DNA from: Ahrensia sp.
GTDB taxonomy: Bacteria; Pseudomonadota; Alphaproteobacteria; Rhizobiales; Rhizobiaceae
Assembly (NCBI GenBank): GCA_002698425.1
Contig: NZXU01000086.1
Location: 1-64,000, forward strand
DNA: 64,000 nucleotides
Reading direction: 5' to 3'
The position numbers and the translations under genes are program-made. The notes beneath the pieces were generated by a model. The model searched no databases. It was not told the DNA's origin and saw nothing but the letters and a program-made list of their open reading frames with translations. Below, piece by piece: positions 43,922-52,399 of this stretch (within the stretch, counting starts at the first letter, position 1; every line of letters begins with the position of its first letter).

Positions 43922-45211
43922 TCATACGAAATAGACGTAGAAATCGCGCAGCGCGTCGCCTTCGAGGTCGCGCGTTTTCTTGACTTCCTTTTCCTTCATG
44001 AAGACGTGGTTGGCGACGAGGCCCGCCCCGACCGCCTCGGCCAGCACCGTGTCCGCTTTCAGGTCGGCGGTCGCGCCCTTCAAGTCGATGGCCGTGCCTT
44101 CCTTCGCGTCTGTATTGTCGAACCCGTCGCCGGTCTCCATCGGCGGCAGCGTATAGCCGTTTTCGAGGCCGAGCCGCGCCGCCTGCAAAACCGCTGCGAC
44201 CGCCGTGTAGGGATTGGCCGACGCGTCGGCGGTGCGATGCTCGAGCCGCGCCTTCGGGCCACCCTCGGCGGAAACGCGCATCGTCACGTTGCGGTGGTCG
44301 CCGCCCCAGTTGCGCCAGAAGCCGGACAGTGATCCCGGCTGCAGCCGCTGGTAGGAATTCGCCGTCGGCGCGATCAGCCCGGCCAGCCCCTTGTGATGAT
44401 GCATCAGCCCGGCGACGCAGCCCCGCGCCAGGTCGTTCATGTGGTCCGGCCCGCCCTTCTCGCCGGTCGACAGAGCATTGCCGCCTGTCTCGTCGGTGAA
44501 GGAGAAATTGATATGCATGCCCGACCCGCCGCATTCGGCGATCGGTTTCGGCATGAAGGACAGGATAACTCCGTATTCCAGCGCGATTTCCCGCGCCATC
44601 AGCCGGAACAGCACGATGTCGTCGACGGCCTTGACCGCATCGTCGAAGGTCAGCGTGTATTCGAATTGCGGCGAGTCGTATTCCGCCGTGATCATCTCGA
44701 TGGAGAAGCCGAGTTCGTCGGCGACTTCCCAGATGCGGTCGTTGAAACGCAGCGGGTCGGCAAATGGCCCTGTGCCGTAGACCACGCCGCCCGGGCTGTC
44801 ATAGGGCATCAGGCGGCCATTCTCGTCGGCGACCAGCGCGTAAGCCTCCAGTTCAATGCCGACTTTCGGTGTCAGGCCCCTTTTCTGCCAGTCGCCGACG
44901 GCGCGTTTCAACGCCCCGCGCGGGCAGAGCTCCAGCGGCGCCCCGGCGTCGTCGTGAAGGTCGCCGATGACGATCTTCGTATCCCCGTCCCACGACTCGC
45001 GGATGTCGTCGTGGCGCCATTTCAGCTCCATGTCCGGCATGCCCTGCATCATCATCGCGCCCGGCGCATTGAGCAGGTCGCGGTCGTAATGCACGCCGAA
45101 GGTCGAGCGGCAGAAACGCGTCGACGCATCGCCGATCTTCGAGCCGGGCAGATACTTGCCCCGCACGATGCTCAGATGATCGCAAAAGACGGCGCGCAGT
45201 CTGGTTCTCAT
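43922..45211 (-). CDS. Glutamine-synthetase-like gamma-glutamyl-amine ligase
   Basis: A 429-residue type of glutamine synthetase used to gamma-glutamylate amines (PuuA/IpuC/GMAS group). Catalytic motifs are GIELEAYALV, AEYDSPQFEYTL (in place of AEVATAGQNEI), GSGMHINFSF, and NSYQRLQPGS with the ATP-site arginine loop. The start at 45211 follows GAGGAT, 10 bases after the P450 stop. Within the P450/ferredoxin operon it is expected to ligate glutamate to an amine, which protects or activates the amine for oxidation. Confidence 0.9.
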   Translation of the reverse strand: MRTRLRAVFCDHLSIVRGKYLPGSKIGDASTRFCRSTFGVHYDRDLLNAPGAMMMQGMPDMELKWRHDDIRESWDGDTKIVIGDLHDDAGAPLELCPRGALKRAVGDWQKRGLTPKVGIELEAYALVADENGRLMPYDSPGGVVYGTGPFADPLRFNDRIWEVADELGFSIEMITAEYDSPQFEYTLTFDDAVKAVDDIVLFRLMAREIALEYGVILSFMPKPIAECGGSGMHINFSFTDETGGNALSTGEKGGPDHMNDLARGCVAGLMHHHKGLAGLIAPTANSYQRLQPGSLSGFWRNWGGDHRNVTMRVSAEGGPKARLEHRTADASANPYTAVAAVLQAARLGLENGYTLPPMETGDGFDNTDAKEGTAIDLKGATADLKADTVLAEAVGAGLVANHVFMKEKEVKKTRDLEGDALRDFYVYFV

Positions 45212-45221
45212 CGGATGATCC

Positions 45222-46481
45222 TCAAGCCATTTCCACGGTAACGGGCAGGCTCTTGATACCACCCACGAAATTGGAGCGAAGAAATTTGTGCGGCCCGGCC
45301 GGCTCGATCGACTTGATCCGCCGCGCCAGTTCCTGGAATAGTACGCGCACTTCGAGCCGCGCCAGCCACATGCCGAGACAGACATGCGGCCCGCCCTGCC
45401 CGAACGACATGTGCCGGTTCGGCGTGCGGCCGAGATTCACCCGGAACGGGTCGTCGAAGACCGTCTCGTCGCGATTGCCGGACGCGAACCAGAGCAGCAC
45501 CTTGTCGCCCTCGCGGATCGTCTTGCCGTGCATCTCGTAATCCTGCGTCGCGGTGCGGCGGAAATAGAGCGCCGGCGTCGCCCAGCGAATGATCTCGTCC
45601 GGCGCCGTCTCCCAGACCTTGTCGTCACTCTGCATCTGGCCGAGCAGCTCCGGCTGGTGGCATAGCGCCTGGATGCCTGCGGCGATGGAATAGCGCGTCG
45701 TGTCGTTGCCCGCGGCGACCAGAAGGCAGAAGAAATTGCGGAACTCGGTCTCCGAGATCGTCTCGCCGTCGCGTCCCGGCTGCAGGATCAGGTGCAGCAC
45801 GCCCTCCGTGTCGCCGGCGGCGGCCTTCTTCTCCATCAGGTCTTTCGCATAGGCATAGAGTTCCGTCCCGGCCGGCGAGTTGAACGGCATCATCCGGAAT
45901 TCGTCCGTGTCCATCTTGTCGAGGACATGGTCGGTGAAATCCGGATCGGTATTGGCGATCAGCGCATCGCCCTTCTCGACCAGCCACGGCAGATCTTCGT
46001 CCGGCGTGCCGATGATGCGCCCGAGCATGCGCATCGGCAATTGCCGCGCGATCTCCTTCGTCGCGTCGAACGTGCCGAGCGGCAGCGCCGCGTCGAGGAT
46101 CTCGTCGCACAACACGCGGATATCCTCTTCGAAGCCCGCGATCACCGGCTTCGAAAACGCCTTGGCGACCTTGATGCGCGTCTTCATGTGTTCCGGCGCG
46201 TCGGTCTCCTGGAAGGTGCGCCGGGCCAGATATTCCTCGTAGGACTGGTCCTCCATCCGGATGCCCCGCGCCGACGAGAACACTTGCGTGTTGCCGTTCA
46301 TGGCGAGGATGTCCTCGTGCCGGGTCACGGCCCAGAAACCCTTGCCGCCGTCCCAATCGATCCAGCTCAGCGGATCCTCCTTTCGCATGCGCGCGAAGGT
46401 GTTGTGGGGCGGCCCGTCGGTGAAGGTGTCATGACTTGCGAGATCGGCATGGCCGTCGTCGGTCGGAACCCAGACTGTCAT
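45222..46481 (-). CDS. Cytochrome P450
   Basis: A 419-residue soluble bacterial P450. The heme thiolate is C368 in FGQGGPHVCLG, the I-helix oxygen-binding motif is AGNDTT (257-262), and the ExxR is EIIR (296-299). It resembles CYP108/CYP142-like hydroxylases more than mycobacterial CYP151. It starts the operon P450, glutamine-synthetase-like, ferredoxin, which implies oxidation of an amine or its gamma-glutamyl derivative. Divergent from a class I amidotransferase gene across 78 AT-rich bases. Confidence 0.95.
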   Translation of the reverse strand: MTVWVPTDDGHADLASHDTFTDGPPHNTFARMRKEDPLSWIDWDGGKGFWAVTRHEDILAMNGNTQVFSSARGIRMEDQSYEEYLARRTFQETDAPEHMKTRIKVAKAFSKPVIAGFEEDIRVLCDEILDAALPLGTFDATKEIARQLPMRMLGRIIGTPDEDLPWLVEKGDALIANTDPDFTDHVLDKMDTDEFRMMPFNSPAGTELYAYAKDLMEKKAAAGDTEGVLHLILQPGRDGETISETEFRNFFCLLVAAGNDTTRYSIAAGIQALCHQPELLGQMQSDDKVWETAPDEIIRWATPALYFRRTATQDYEMHGKTIREGDKVLLWFASGNRDETVFDDPFRVNLGRTPNRHMSFGQGGPHVCLGMWLARLEVRVLFQELARRIKSIEPAGPHKFLRSNFVGGIKSLPVTVEMA

Positions 46482-46514
46482 GAAGCATCCTTTCCGGTTG
46501 CGGTTTTATGTATA

Positions 46515-46530
46515 TTATGCGAGCTCATAA
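46515..46530. promoter_or_regulatory. Dyad in the P450/amidotransferase divergent promoter
   Basis: TTATG-CGAGCT-CATAA (46515-46530), flanked by AT-rich near-repeats ATGTATA and ATATGTA. It lies in the middle of the 78-base divergent region and is a plausible operator for the GntR regulator encoded at 47279-47929. The match is short. Confidence 0.4.
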
Positions 46531-46559
46531 ATATGTAAACAAGAATCTGCGGACCCGCC

Positions 46560-47282
46560 ATGCACCTGGCCATCCTGATGACGAACACGGATGAGAGCAC
46601 CTTCGCGCAAGCCCATCCGAAAGACGGCGAGAAATTCACTGCGCTGATCCACGCCGCGCGTCCGGACTGGAGCTGCGAGGTCTTCGCCGTGAAGGACGGC
46701 GTCTTCCCCGAAGACCTGTCGTCCTTCGACGGCGTCATGATCACCGGCAGCCCCGCATCCGTGCATGACGGCGAGCCGTGGATCGACCGCCTGCTCGAAC
46801 TGATCCGGGAGATCGTCGCGGCCGGGACCCCGCTCTTCGGAGCCTGCTTCGGCCATCAGGCCATTGCCCTGGCGCTCGGCGGCAAGGTGGAGACGAACCC
46901 CGACGGATGGGTGTTCGGCCTGACCAAATCCGACATCGTCGATCCCGCACCCTGGATGGCGCCGCTCGGACCGGACCTCGCGCAATATGGCGCCCATATC
47001 GAGCAGGTCACAGAAGTGCCGGCAAATGCCCGTGTACTGATCGGCTCCGCGGCCTGCCCCGTCGGCGGGTTCGCGATCGGCGATCGCGTTTACACGACCC
47101 AGAACCACCCCGAAATGTCTTCGGACTTCGTCGCTGCGCTGATCGAGGAGTATGCCGGCAAATTGCCGGAAGACGTCGTCGCGCAAGCGCGCGCCTCGCT
47201 ATCCGATCCCGCCGATTACGAGAATTTCGCGGAGACGATCGCCCGTTTCTTCGAACAGGCAACCGCCAGCCCTGCCGGCTAG
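46560..47282 (+). CDS. Class I glutamine amidotransferase (GATase1), possible gamma-glutamyl hydrolase
   Basis: A 240-residue stand-alone GATase. The nucleophile is C96 in GACFGHQAIALALGG, with the histidine/glutamate pair in QNHPEMSSDF. Stand-alone GATases of this group hydrolyse gamma-glutamyl bonds or act on unknown amides. Placed divergently next to a gamma-glutamyl-amine ligase and P450, it may release glutamate from the pathway's gamma-glutamyl intermediate. Its last codon overlaps the end of the convergent gntR gene. Confidence 0.9.
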   Translation: MHLAILMTNTDESTFAQAHPKDGEKFTALIHAARPDWSCEVFAVKDGVFPEDLSSFDGVMITGSPASVHDGEPWIDRLLELIREIVAAGTPLFGACFGHQAIALALGGKVETNPDGWVFGLTKSDIVDPAPWMAPLGPDLAQYGAHIEQVTEVPANARVLIGSAACPVGGFAIGDRVYTTQNHPEMSSDFVAALIEEYAGKLPEDVVAQARASLSDPADYENFAETIARFFEQATASPAG

Positions 47283-47929
47283 CCCACGGCGGCCAGCAGG
47301 TCCATGACCGTTCCCCGGTCGTAGTTGAAATGCGTCTCCATCGCGGCTTCCGCCTCCTCGCGCCTGTGCGCGGAGATCAGCTTGGCGATGGCGCGATGCT
47401 CCTTTGCCGAGGCCTCCACCGAACCGGGATAGCGGTAACGCGCCCGGTAATAGGCCATCAGCTTGCGTGCATTCATCTTGACCATGTCGATCAGGAACGG
47501 ATTTCCGGAGGCGCGCGCGATCACTTCGTGGAAACGCAGATTGAGCTGGTAATAGTCGTTCGGCCGGCTCGAACCGAACTCGGCGGCATGGGCCTCGCAG
47601 GCTGCTACGATCTCTTCCAGTTCGCCCGCCAGTTCCGGCGTCAGGCGACGCGCCGCGAGACCCGCCGCCTGCGCCTCGAGCCGCGCATGCACTTCGAGGA
47701 TGCCGAGAAATTCCTCGAGCGTCGGCTTGAACAGCACCGCGCCCTTGCGCGCATGCCGCTGCACCAGTCCGGCCGTCTCCAGGCGGATGATCGCCTCGCG
47801 CACGGGCGTGCGCGACACGCCGTGCCTGGCGATCAGCGCCTGCTCGTCGATCGCCTCTCCCGGGCCGATCTCGCCCTTGTCGATCGCGACAAGGATCGCC
47901 TCGATCACCGTCTCGGTCTGGCCGGCCAT
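47279..47929 (-). CDS. GntR-family regulator (FCD subfamily)
   Basis: A 216-residue repressor. The N-terminal winged helix is LIARHGVSRTPVREAIIRLE, and the C-terminal FCD metal/ligand domain has NLRFHEVIARASGNPFLIDM and KEHRAIAKLI, carrying the conserved His residues. It is adjacent to the P450/gamma-glutamyl-amine module and is its probable regulator. The stop overlaps the stop region of the convergent GATase gene by 4 bases. Confidence 0.92.
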   Translation of the reverse strand: MAGQTETVIEAILVAIDKGEIGPGEAIDEQALIARHGVSRTPVREAIIRLETAGLVQRHARKGAVLFKPTLEEFLGILEVHARLEAQAAGLAARRLTPELAGELEEIVAACEAHAAEFGSSRPNDYYQLNLRFHEVIARASGNPFLIDMVKMNARKLMAYYRARYRYPGSVEASAKEHRAIAKLISAHRREEAEAAMETHFNYDRGTVMDLLAAVG

Positions 47930-48008
47930 GTCTGCTTCCTGGATATTTTTAGAACCGACTCTGAATATACAGTGCCGGGCGATTTTTCCAATTCACCGGA
48001 CAGGCGCG

Positions 48009-48467
48009 CTAGAATTTCACGTCGTCGAGCTGGTTCAGGAGATCCAGCAGGGTCTCCAGCTTCTCATTGCCGAGATGCTTCTGGAAGCCCGCCATGATGC
48101 GCTCGCTCTCGGCCATGTTCGAGGCAAGGAAATCGCGGCCTTCCTGCGTGATGGTGATCTGCTGCCGGCGCCCGTCGGTCGGATGCGGCTTCCGGTTGAT
48201 ATAGCCCTTGTCGACAAGCGTCTGCAGGATGCGCGTCAGGCTCGGCAGCAACAGGCAGGAGCGTTCGGCGATCTCCGTCGGATCCAGCGCATCGTGCTCG
48301 TCGATTACGCGCAGGACGCGCCATTGCTGTTCCGTCACGCCGGCATCCGCCAGCATCGCGCGGATGGGCCCCATCACGTTCTCGCGGGCGCGCAAAAGCG
48401 CGATCGGCAGTGAGCGCGCCGTCGCGTGGCCGATAGGAGAGCCGGGCATGTTTTGGGGTTTCGCCAT
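48009..48467 (-). CDS. hpaR: Homoprotocatechuate degradation regulator HpaR (MarR family)
   Basis: A 152-residue MarR repressor of the HpaR type, controlling 4-hydroxyphenylacetate/homoprotocatechuate genes. ARSLPIALLRARENVMGPIR and GVTEQQWRVLRVIDE are HpaR signatures; the recognition helix is CLLLPSLTRILQTLVDKGYI. The ATG at 48467 is chosen; a TTG 30 bases upstream is possible. It is divergent from hpaF, sharing an intergenic region with a palindromic operator candidate. Confidence 0.93.
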   Translation of the reverse strand: MAKPQNMPGSPIGHATARSLPIALLRARENVMGPIRAMLADAGVTEQQWRVLRVIDEHDALDPTEIAERSCLLLPSLTRILQTLVDKGYINRKPHPTDGRRQQITITQEGRDFLASNMAESERIMAGFQKHLGNEKLETLLDLLNQLDDVKF

Positions 48468-48527
48468 GAAAGACTTTTGCCCGTCATAGTCTCTCAAGGC
48501 AATATGCGGACGCCGACAATCCGCTGC

Positions 48528-48562
48528 TTGACTCCCACGCCAAATACGATTAACAAGTTAAT
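48528..48562 (+). promoter_or_regulatory. hpaFED promoter with overlapping HpaR-type palindrome
   Basis: TTGACT (48528-48533), a 17-base spacer and TAACAA (48551-48556) form a good sigma70-type promoter. The perfect palindrome ATTAAC-AA-GTTAAT (48549-48562) covers the -10 element, as expected for MarR/HpaR repression. The hpaF ATG follows with AAAGGAGG upstream. Confidence 0.65.
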
Positions 48563-48588
48563 TATATCAGGCAAAGGAGGAGGCGCCG

Positions 48589-48975
48589 ATGCCGCACATC
48601 ATGATCGACTATTCCGCCAATATGGAGCAGGCGACCGACATTGCGGCATTGTGCGAGTTGCTGCGCAAGACCGGCATTGAAACCGGCGTGTTCCCGATGG
48701 CCGGAATACGCGTCCGCGCCTTCAAGGCCGATCATGTCGCCATCGCCGATGGCGACCCTCGCCATGGCTATATCGACATCTCGATCCGGCTGCGTGGCGG
48801 GCGGACTTTCGAGGCGAAGAAGATGGCGACGGAAGCGCTCTTCGCCGCGGCGCGGGAATTCCTCCAGCCGATCATGACGACGCATCCCTTCGCGCTGTCG
48901 ATGGAGATGCGCGACATCGATCCGGAACTCAGCCCGAAGCTGAACACGATACGCGATTTCTTGAAGGAAGGCTGA
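48589..48975 (+). CDS. hpaF: 5-carboxymethyl-2-hydroxymuconate delta-isomerase
   Basis: A 128-residue tautomerase-fold isomerase of the homoprotocatechuate meta pathway (CHM to OHED). The catalytic Pro1 is in MPHIMIDYSANMEQATDIAAL, and the family C-terminus SMEMRDIDPELSPKLNTIRD is intact. AAAGGAGGAGG precedes the start. First gene of the hpa operon, 4 bases before hpaE. Confidence 0.95.
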   Translation: MPHIMIDYSANMEQATDIAALCELLRKTGIETGVFPMAGIRVRAFKADHVAIADGDPRHGYIDISIRLRGGRTFEAKKMATEALFAAAREFLQPIMTTHPFALSMEMRDIDPELSPKLNTIRDFLKEG

Positions 48976-48979
48976 TCCC

Positions 48980-50491
48980 TTGACCACGCTTCAACAGAAC
49001 CTCGAAAAGCTCGAGACCTATCTCGCCCATCTCCGCGAACACGGGATCCTGAACCAGATCGGGGACGAAGCCCGCCCCGCCATGTCGGGTGCGACATTCG
49101 ACAATCACTCGCCCGTCGACGAGAGCTTCATCTGCAAGGTCGCCAAGAGCGGCGCGGAGGATGTCGACGCCGCGGCCCGGGCCGCGAAGGAAGCCTTCCC
49201 CGCCTGGCGTGACATCGATCCGGTCAGCCGCAAGAAGATCCTGCACAACATCGCCGACCGCATTGTCGCCCGCGCCGACGAGATCGCTCTCGCGGAGTGC
49301 TGGGATACCGGCCAGGCGCATCGTTTCATGTCCAAGGCGGCGCTGCGCGGCGCGGAGAATTTCCGGTTCTTTGCCGACAAGGCGCCGTCGGCGCGCGACG
49401 GCCAGGTTTTGCCGTCCGCAACGCTGATGAATGTCACCACCCGCGTGCCCATCGGCCCGGTCGGCGTCATCACGCCGTGGAACACGCCCTTCATGCTGTC
49501 GACCTGGAAGATCGCCCCGGCGCTCGCCGCCGGCTGCACGGTTGTTCACAAGCCGGCGGAATTCTCGCCGGTGACCGCCCGCATCCTGATGGATATCGCC
49601 GAGGAGGCCGGCCTGCCGCCGGGCGTCTGGAACCTCGTCAACGGCTTCGGCGAGGATGCCGGCAAGGCGCTCACGGAACATCCCGACATCAAGGCAATCG
49701 CCTTTGTCGGCGAGTCGAAAACCGGCTCGATGATCATGAAACAGGGCGCCGACACGCTGAAGCGCGTCCATTTCGAGCTGGGCGGCAAGAACCCGGTCAT
49801 CGTCTTCGACGACGCCGATCTCGACCGCGCCCTCGATGCGGCGATCTTCATGATCTATTCGCTCAATGGCGAGCGCTGCACCTCCTCCTCGCGCCTGCTC
49901 GTGCAGGAAAATATCGCCGAGGAATTTCAGAAGAAACTGGTCGAGCGCGTCAACCGCATCAAGGTCGGCCATCCGCTCGATCCGTCGACCGAGATCGGCC
50001 CGCTGATCCACAAGACCCATCTCGACAAGGTGACGTCCTACTTCGATATCGCCAAGGCCGATGGCGCGACGATCGCCGCGGGCGGCGAGGCGGTGGAAGG
50101 CAGCGGCCATTTCGTCAAGCCGACGCTGTTCACGGGCGCGAAGCCTTCCATGCGCATCGCCCAGGAAGAGATCTTCGGACCGGTGCTGACCGCCATCACC
50201 TTCAAGGACGAGGACGAGGCGCTGGAGATCGCCAATGGCGTGCAGTACGGGCTGACAGGCTATGTCTGGACCAATGACCTGACCCGCGCGCTGCGCTTCA
50301 CCAGCAAGCTGGAAGCCGGCATGATCTGGGTGAACTCGGAGAATGTCCGCCACCTGCCGACGCCCTTCGGCGGCGTCAAGGCCAGCGGCATCGGTCGCGA
50401 CGGCGGCGACTGGTCCTTCGAGTTCTACATGGAGCAGAAGCATGTCGGCTTCGCCACCGGCCAGCATCACATTCCGCAGCTTGGCAAGTAA
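48980..50491 (+). CDS. hpaE: 5-carboxymethyl-2-hydroxymuconate semialdehyde dehydrogenase
   Basis: A 503-residue NAD-dependent aldehyde dehydrogenase oxidising CHMS, the ring-cleavage product of homoprotocatechuate. The catalytic cysteine is in SLNGERCTSSSRLLVQ and the glutamate in FELGGKNPVIVFDD. It is read from a TTG at 48980 with GAAGGAAGG upstream; the next ATG (49081) would remove 34 residues that look conserved. Sequence matches HpaE-type enzymes closely. Confidence 0.93.
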   Translation: MTTLQQNLEKLETYLAHLREHGILNQIGDEARPAMSGATFDNHSPVDESFICKVAKSGAEDVDAAARAAKEAFPAWRDIDPVSRKKILHNIADRIVARADEIALAECWDTGQAHRFMSKAALRGAENFRFFADKAPSARDGQVLPSATLMNVTTRVPIGPVGVITPWNTPFMLSTWKIAPALAAGCTVVHKPAEFSPVTARILMDIAEEAGLPPGVWNLVNGFGEDAGKALTEHPDIKAIAFVGESKTGSMIMKQGADTLKRVHFELGGKNPVIVFDDADLDRALDAAIFMIYSLNGERCTSSSRLLVQENIAEEFQKKLVERVNRIKVGHPLDPSTEIGPLIHKTHLDKVTSYFDIAKADGATIAAGGEAVEGSGHFVKPTLFTGAKPSMRIAQEEIFGPVLTAITFKDEDEALEIANGVQYGLTGYVWTNDLTRALRFTSKLEAGMIWVNSENVRHLPTPFGGVKASGIGRDGGDWSFEFYMEQKHVGFATGQHHIPQLGK

Positions 50492-50546
50492 TCTTGTTGG
50501 TAAGCGATGATGCACGCAGAGGCGTGACGAGGAGGAGGTAGAGACA

Positions 50547-51401
50547 ATGGGTGAGATCGTACTGGCCGCCAAGGTCACGCATGTGCCGACGCTGCAGATG
50601 TCGGAACAGGAAGGCCCGATCAAGGGAAAGCGCCAGCCGGCCATCGACGGCCACCTGGAAATCGCCCGCCGCGCCAAGGCGCTCGGCGCGGATACCGTGG
50701 TGATCTGCGACACCCACTGGCTCGTCAATGCCGGCTTCCACATCAATGCGAACAGCCGCTTCAAGGGCCTGCTGACCTCGAGCGAATTCCCGCAATTCAT
50801 CCGCGACATGCCCTATGACCACCGGGGCAATCCGGAACTCGGCGACGCCATCGCCGAGAAAGCCACCGACCTCGGCGTCTACACGCTCGCCCACCACCTC
50901 GACTCGCTCGACCTCGAATACGGTACGCTGGTCCCGATGCATTTCATGAGCCGCGAGCACGACATGAAGGTCGTTTCCGTGGCGGCCTTCTGCACCGTTC
51001 ACGATCACGACGAGAGCCGCATGGTCGGCGAGGCGATCCGCGCTGCGGTCGACGCCTCGGACTCGAAAGTGCTGCTGCTTGCCTCCGGCTCGCTGTCCCA
51101 CAAGATCTGGTCGAACAAGGACTATGCGCCCAACAACGGCACATTCACCATCTCGTCCGAGTTCAACCGCCAGGTCGATCTGATGGTCCTGGAAATGTGG
51201 AAGCGCGGCGATCACGCCACCTTCCTGAAGATGCTTGGCGACTACGCCAACCATTGCTCGGGCGAAGGCTCGATGCACGACACCGCCATGCTTTATGGCG
51301 CGCTCGGCTGGGACGCCTATGCGGGCAAATGCGAAATCGTCACCGAGTACTTCCCGAGTTCTGGCACCGGCCAGGTCAATGTGATTTTCCCCGTCACCTG
51401 A
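50547..51401 (+). CDS. hpaD: 3,4-dihydroxyphenylacetate 2,3-dioxygenase, LigB-type (class III extradiol)
   Basis: A 284-residue class III extradiol dioxygenase of the E. coli HpaD type that cleaves homoprotocatechuate. Iron ligands H12 (VTHVPTL), H57 (DTHWLV) and E240 (SGEGSMHD) are in place, with catalytic H185 in SGSLSH. Collinear with E. coli HpaD through FIRDMPYDHRGNPELGD and the PSSGTGQVN end. It is directly followed by a second, unrelated extradiol enzyme gene. Confidence 0.95.
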   Translation: MGEIVLAAKVTHVPTLQMSEQEGPIKGKRQPAIDGHLEIARRAKALGADTVVICDTHWLVNAGFHINANSRFKGLLTSSEFPQFIRDMPYDHRGNPELGDAIAEKATDLGVYTLAHHLDSLDLEYGTLVPMHFMSREHDMKVVSVAAFCTVHDHDESRMVGEAIRAAVDASDSKVLLLASGSLSHKIWSNKDYAPNNGTFTISSEFNRQVDLMVLEMWKRGDHATFLKMLGDYANHCSGEGSMHDTAMLYGALGWDAYAGKCEIVTEYFPSSGTGQVNVIFPVT

Positions 51402-51410
51402 GAAAACAAG

Positions 51411-52391
51411 ATGCCGATACCCGCACCCGTCCTTTATCCGCCCTTCAATATCGTACGCCTGTCCCACGTGGAGCTGGCGGTGACCGATCTCGCAAAGAGC
51501 CGCGCCTTCTACGTCGACACGCTCGGCCTTCAGGTCACCGACGAGACATCCGAGGCGATCTATCTGCGCGCCATGGAGGAACGCGGCCATCACTGCATCG
51601 TGCTGCGCAAATGCGAGACCGCCGCCGCACGCGACCTCGGCTTCAAGGTTTTCGACGAGGAGGACCTCGACAAGGCGGAACACTTCTTCAGGGGCAAGGG
51701 CCTGCCGGTCGAATGGGTCGAGCGACCCTACCAGTCGCGCACCTTCCGCACCCGAGATCCGCACGGCATCCCGCTGGAATTCTATTCCCGCATGGATCGC
51801 CTGCCGCCGATCCACCAGCAATACAAGCTGTACAGGGGCGTGAAGCCGCTGCGCATCGACCATTTCAACTGCTTCACGCCGAATGTCGACGAGTCGGTCG
51901 CCTTCTATAACGAGCTCGGTTTTCGCGTGACCGAGTATACCGAGGACGAGGAGACCGGCCGGCTCTGGGCCGCCTGGACGCATCGCAAGGGCGGCGTCCA
52001 CGACATCGCCTTCACCAACGGCCGCGGCCCCCGGCTGCACCACACCGCCTTCTGGGTGCCGACCCCGCTCAACATCATCGACCTGCTCGACCTGATGGCG
52101 ACGACGGGCTGGGTTTCCAGCATCGAGCGCGGCCCCGGCCGGCACGGCATCTCCAACGCCTTCTTCCTCTATATCCGCGACCCCGACGGCCACCGCATCG
52201 AGATCTACTGCTCCGACTACCAAACCGTCGATCCGGACCTCGAGCCGATCAAGTGGGACCTGAAGGACCCGCAGCGCCAGACGCTGTGGGGCGCGGCCGC
52301 GCCGCGTTCATGGTTCGAGGAAGGCAGCCTGTTCGAGGGGACCGAGGTCGTCGCGCCAAGCCTTGCCGCCCAGCCCATCGTCGCACCCTAG
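51411..52391 (+). CDS. 3,4-dihydroxyphenylacetate 2,3-dioxygenase, VOC-type (class I extradiol)
   Basis: A 326-residue two-module vicinal-oxygen-chelate dioxygenase related to the Brevibacterium HPCD/Arthrobacter MndD enzymes. Iron/manganese ligands H151 (RIDHFNCF), H211 (LHHTAFW) and E264 (HRIEIYCSDY) are conserved, with the active-site His in GGVHDIAF. The segment SSIERGPGRHGISNAFFLYI closely matches that family. It should do the same reaction as the LigB-type HpaD encoded just upstream, though the ortholog's substrate may differ here. Gap of 9 bases from hpaD. Confidence 0.92.
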   Translation: MPIPAPVLYPPFNIVRLSHVELAVTDLAKSRAFYVDTLGLQVTDETSEAIYLRAMEERGHHCIVLRKCETAAARDLGFKVFDEEDLDKAEHFFRGKGLPVEWVERPYQSRTFRTRDPHGIPLEFYSRMDRLPPIHQQYKLYRGVKPLRIDHFNCFTPNVDESVAFYNELGFRVTEYTEDEETGRLWAAWTHRKGGVHDIAFTNGRGPRLHHTAFWVPTPLNIIDLLDLMATTGWVSSIERGPGRHGISNAFFLYIRDPDGHRIEIYCSDYQTVDPDLEPIKWDLKDPQRQTLWGAAAPRSWFEEGSLFEGTEVVAPSLAAQPIVAP

Positions 52392-52399
52392 GAGTTAGT

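Noticed and set aside
51411..52391. The VOC-type dioxygenase as a decayed duplicate
   Set aside because: All three metal ligands and the family C-terminus are intact and the frame is open, so it is treated as a working gene.
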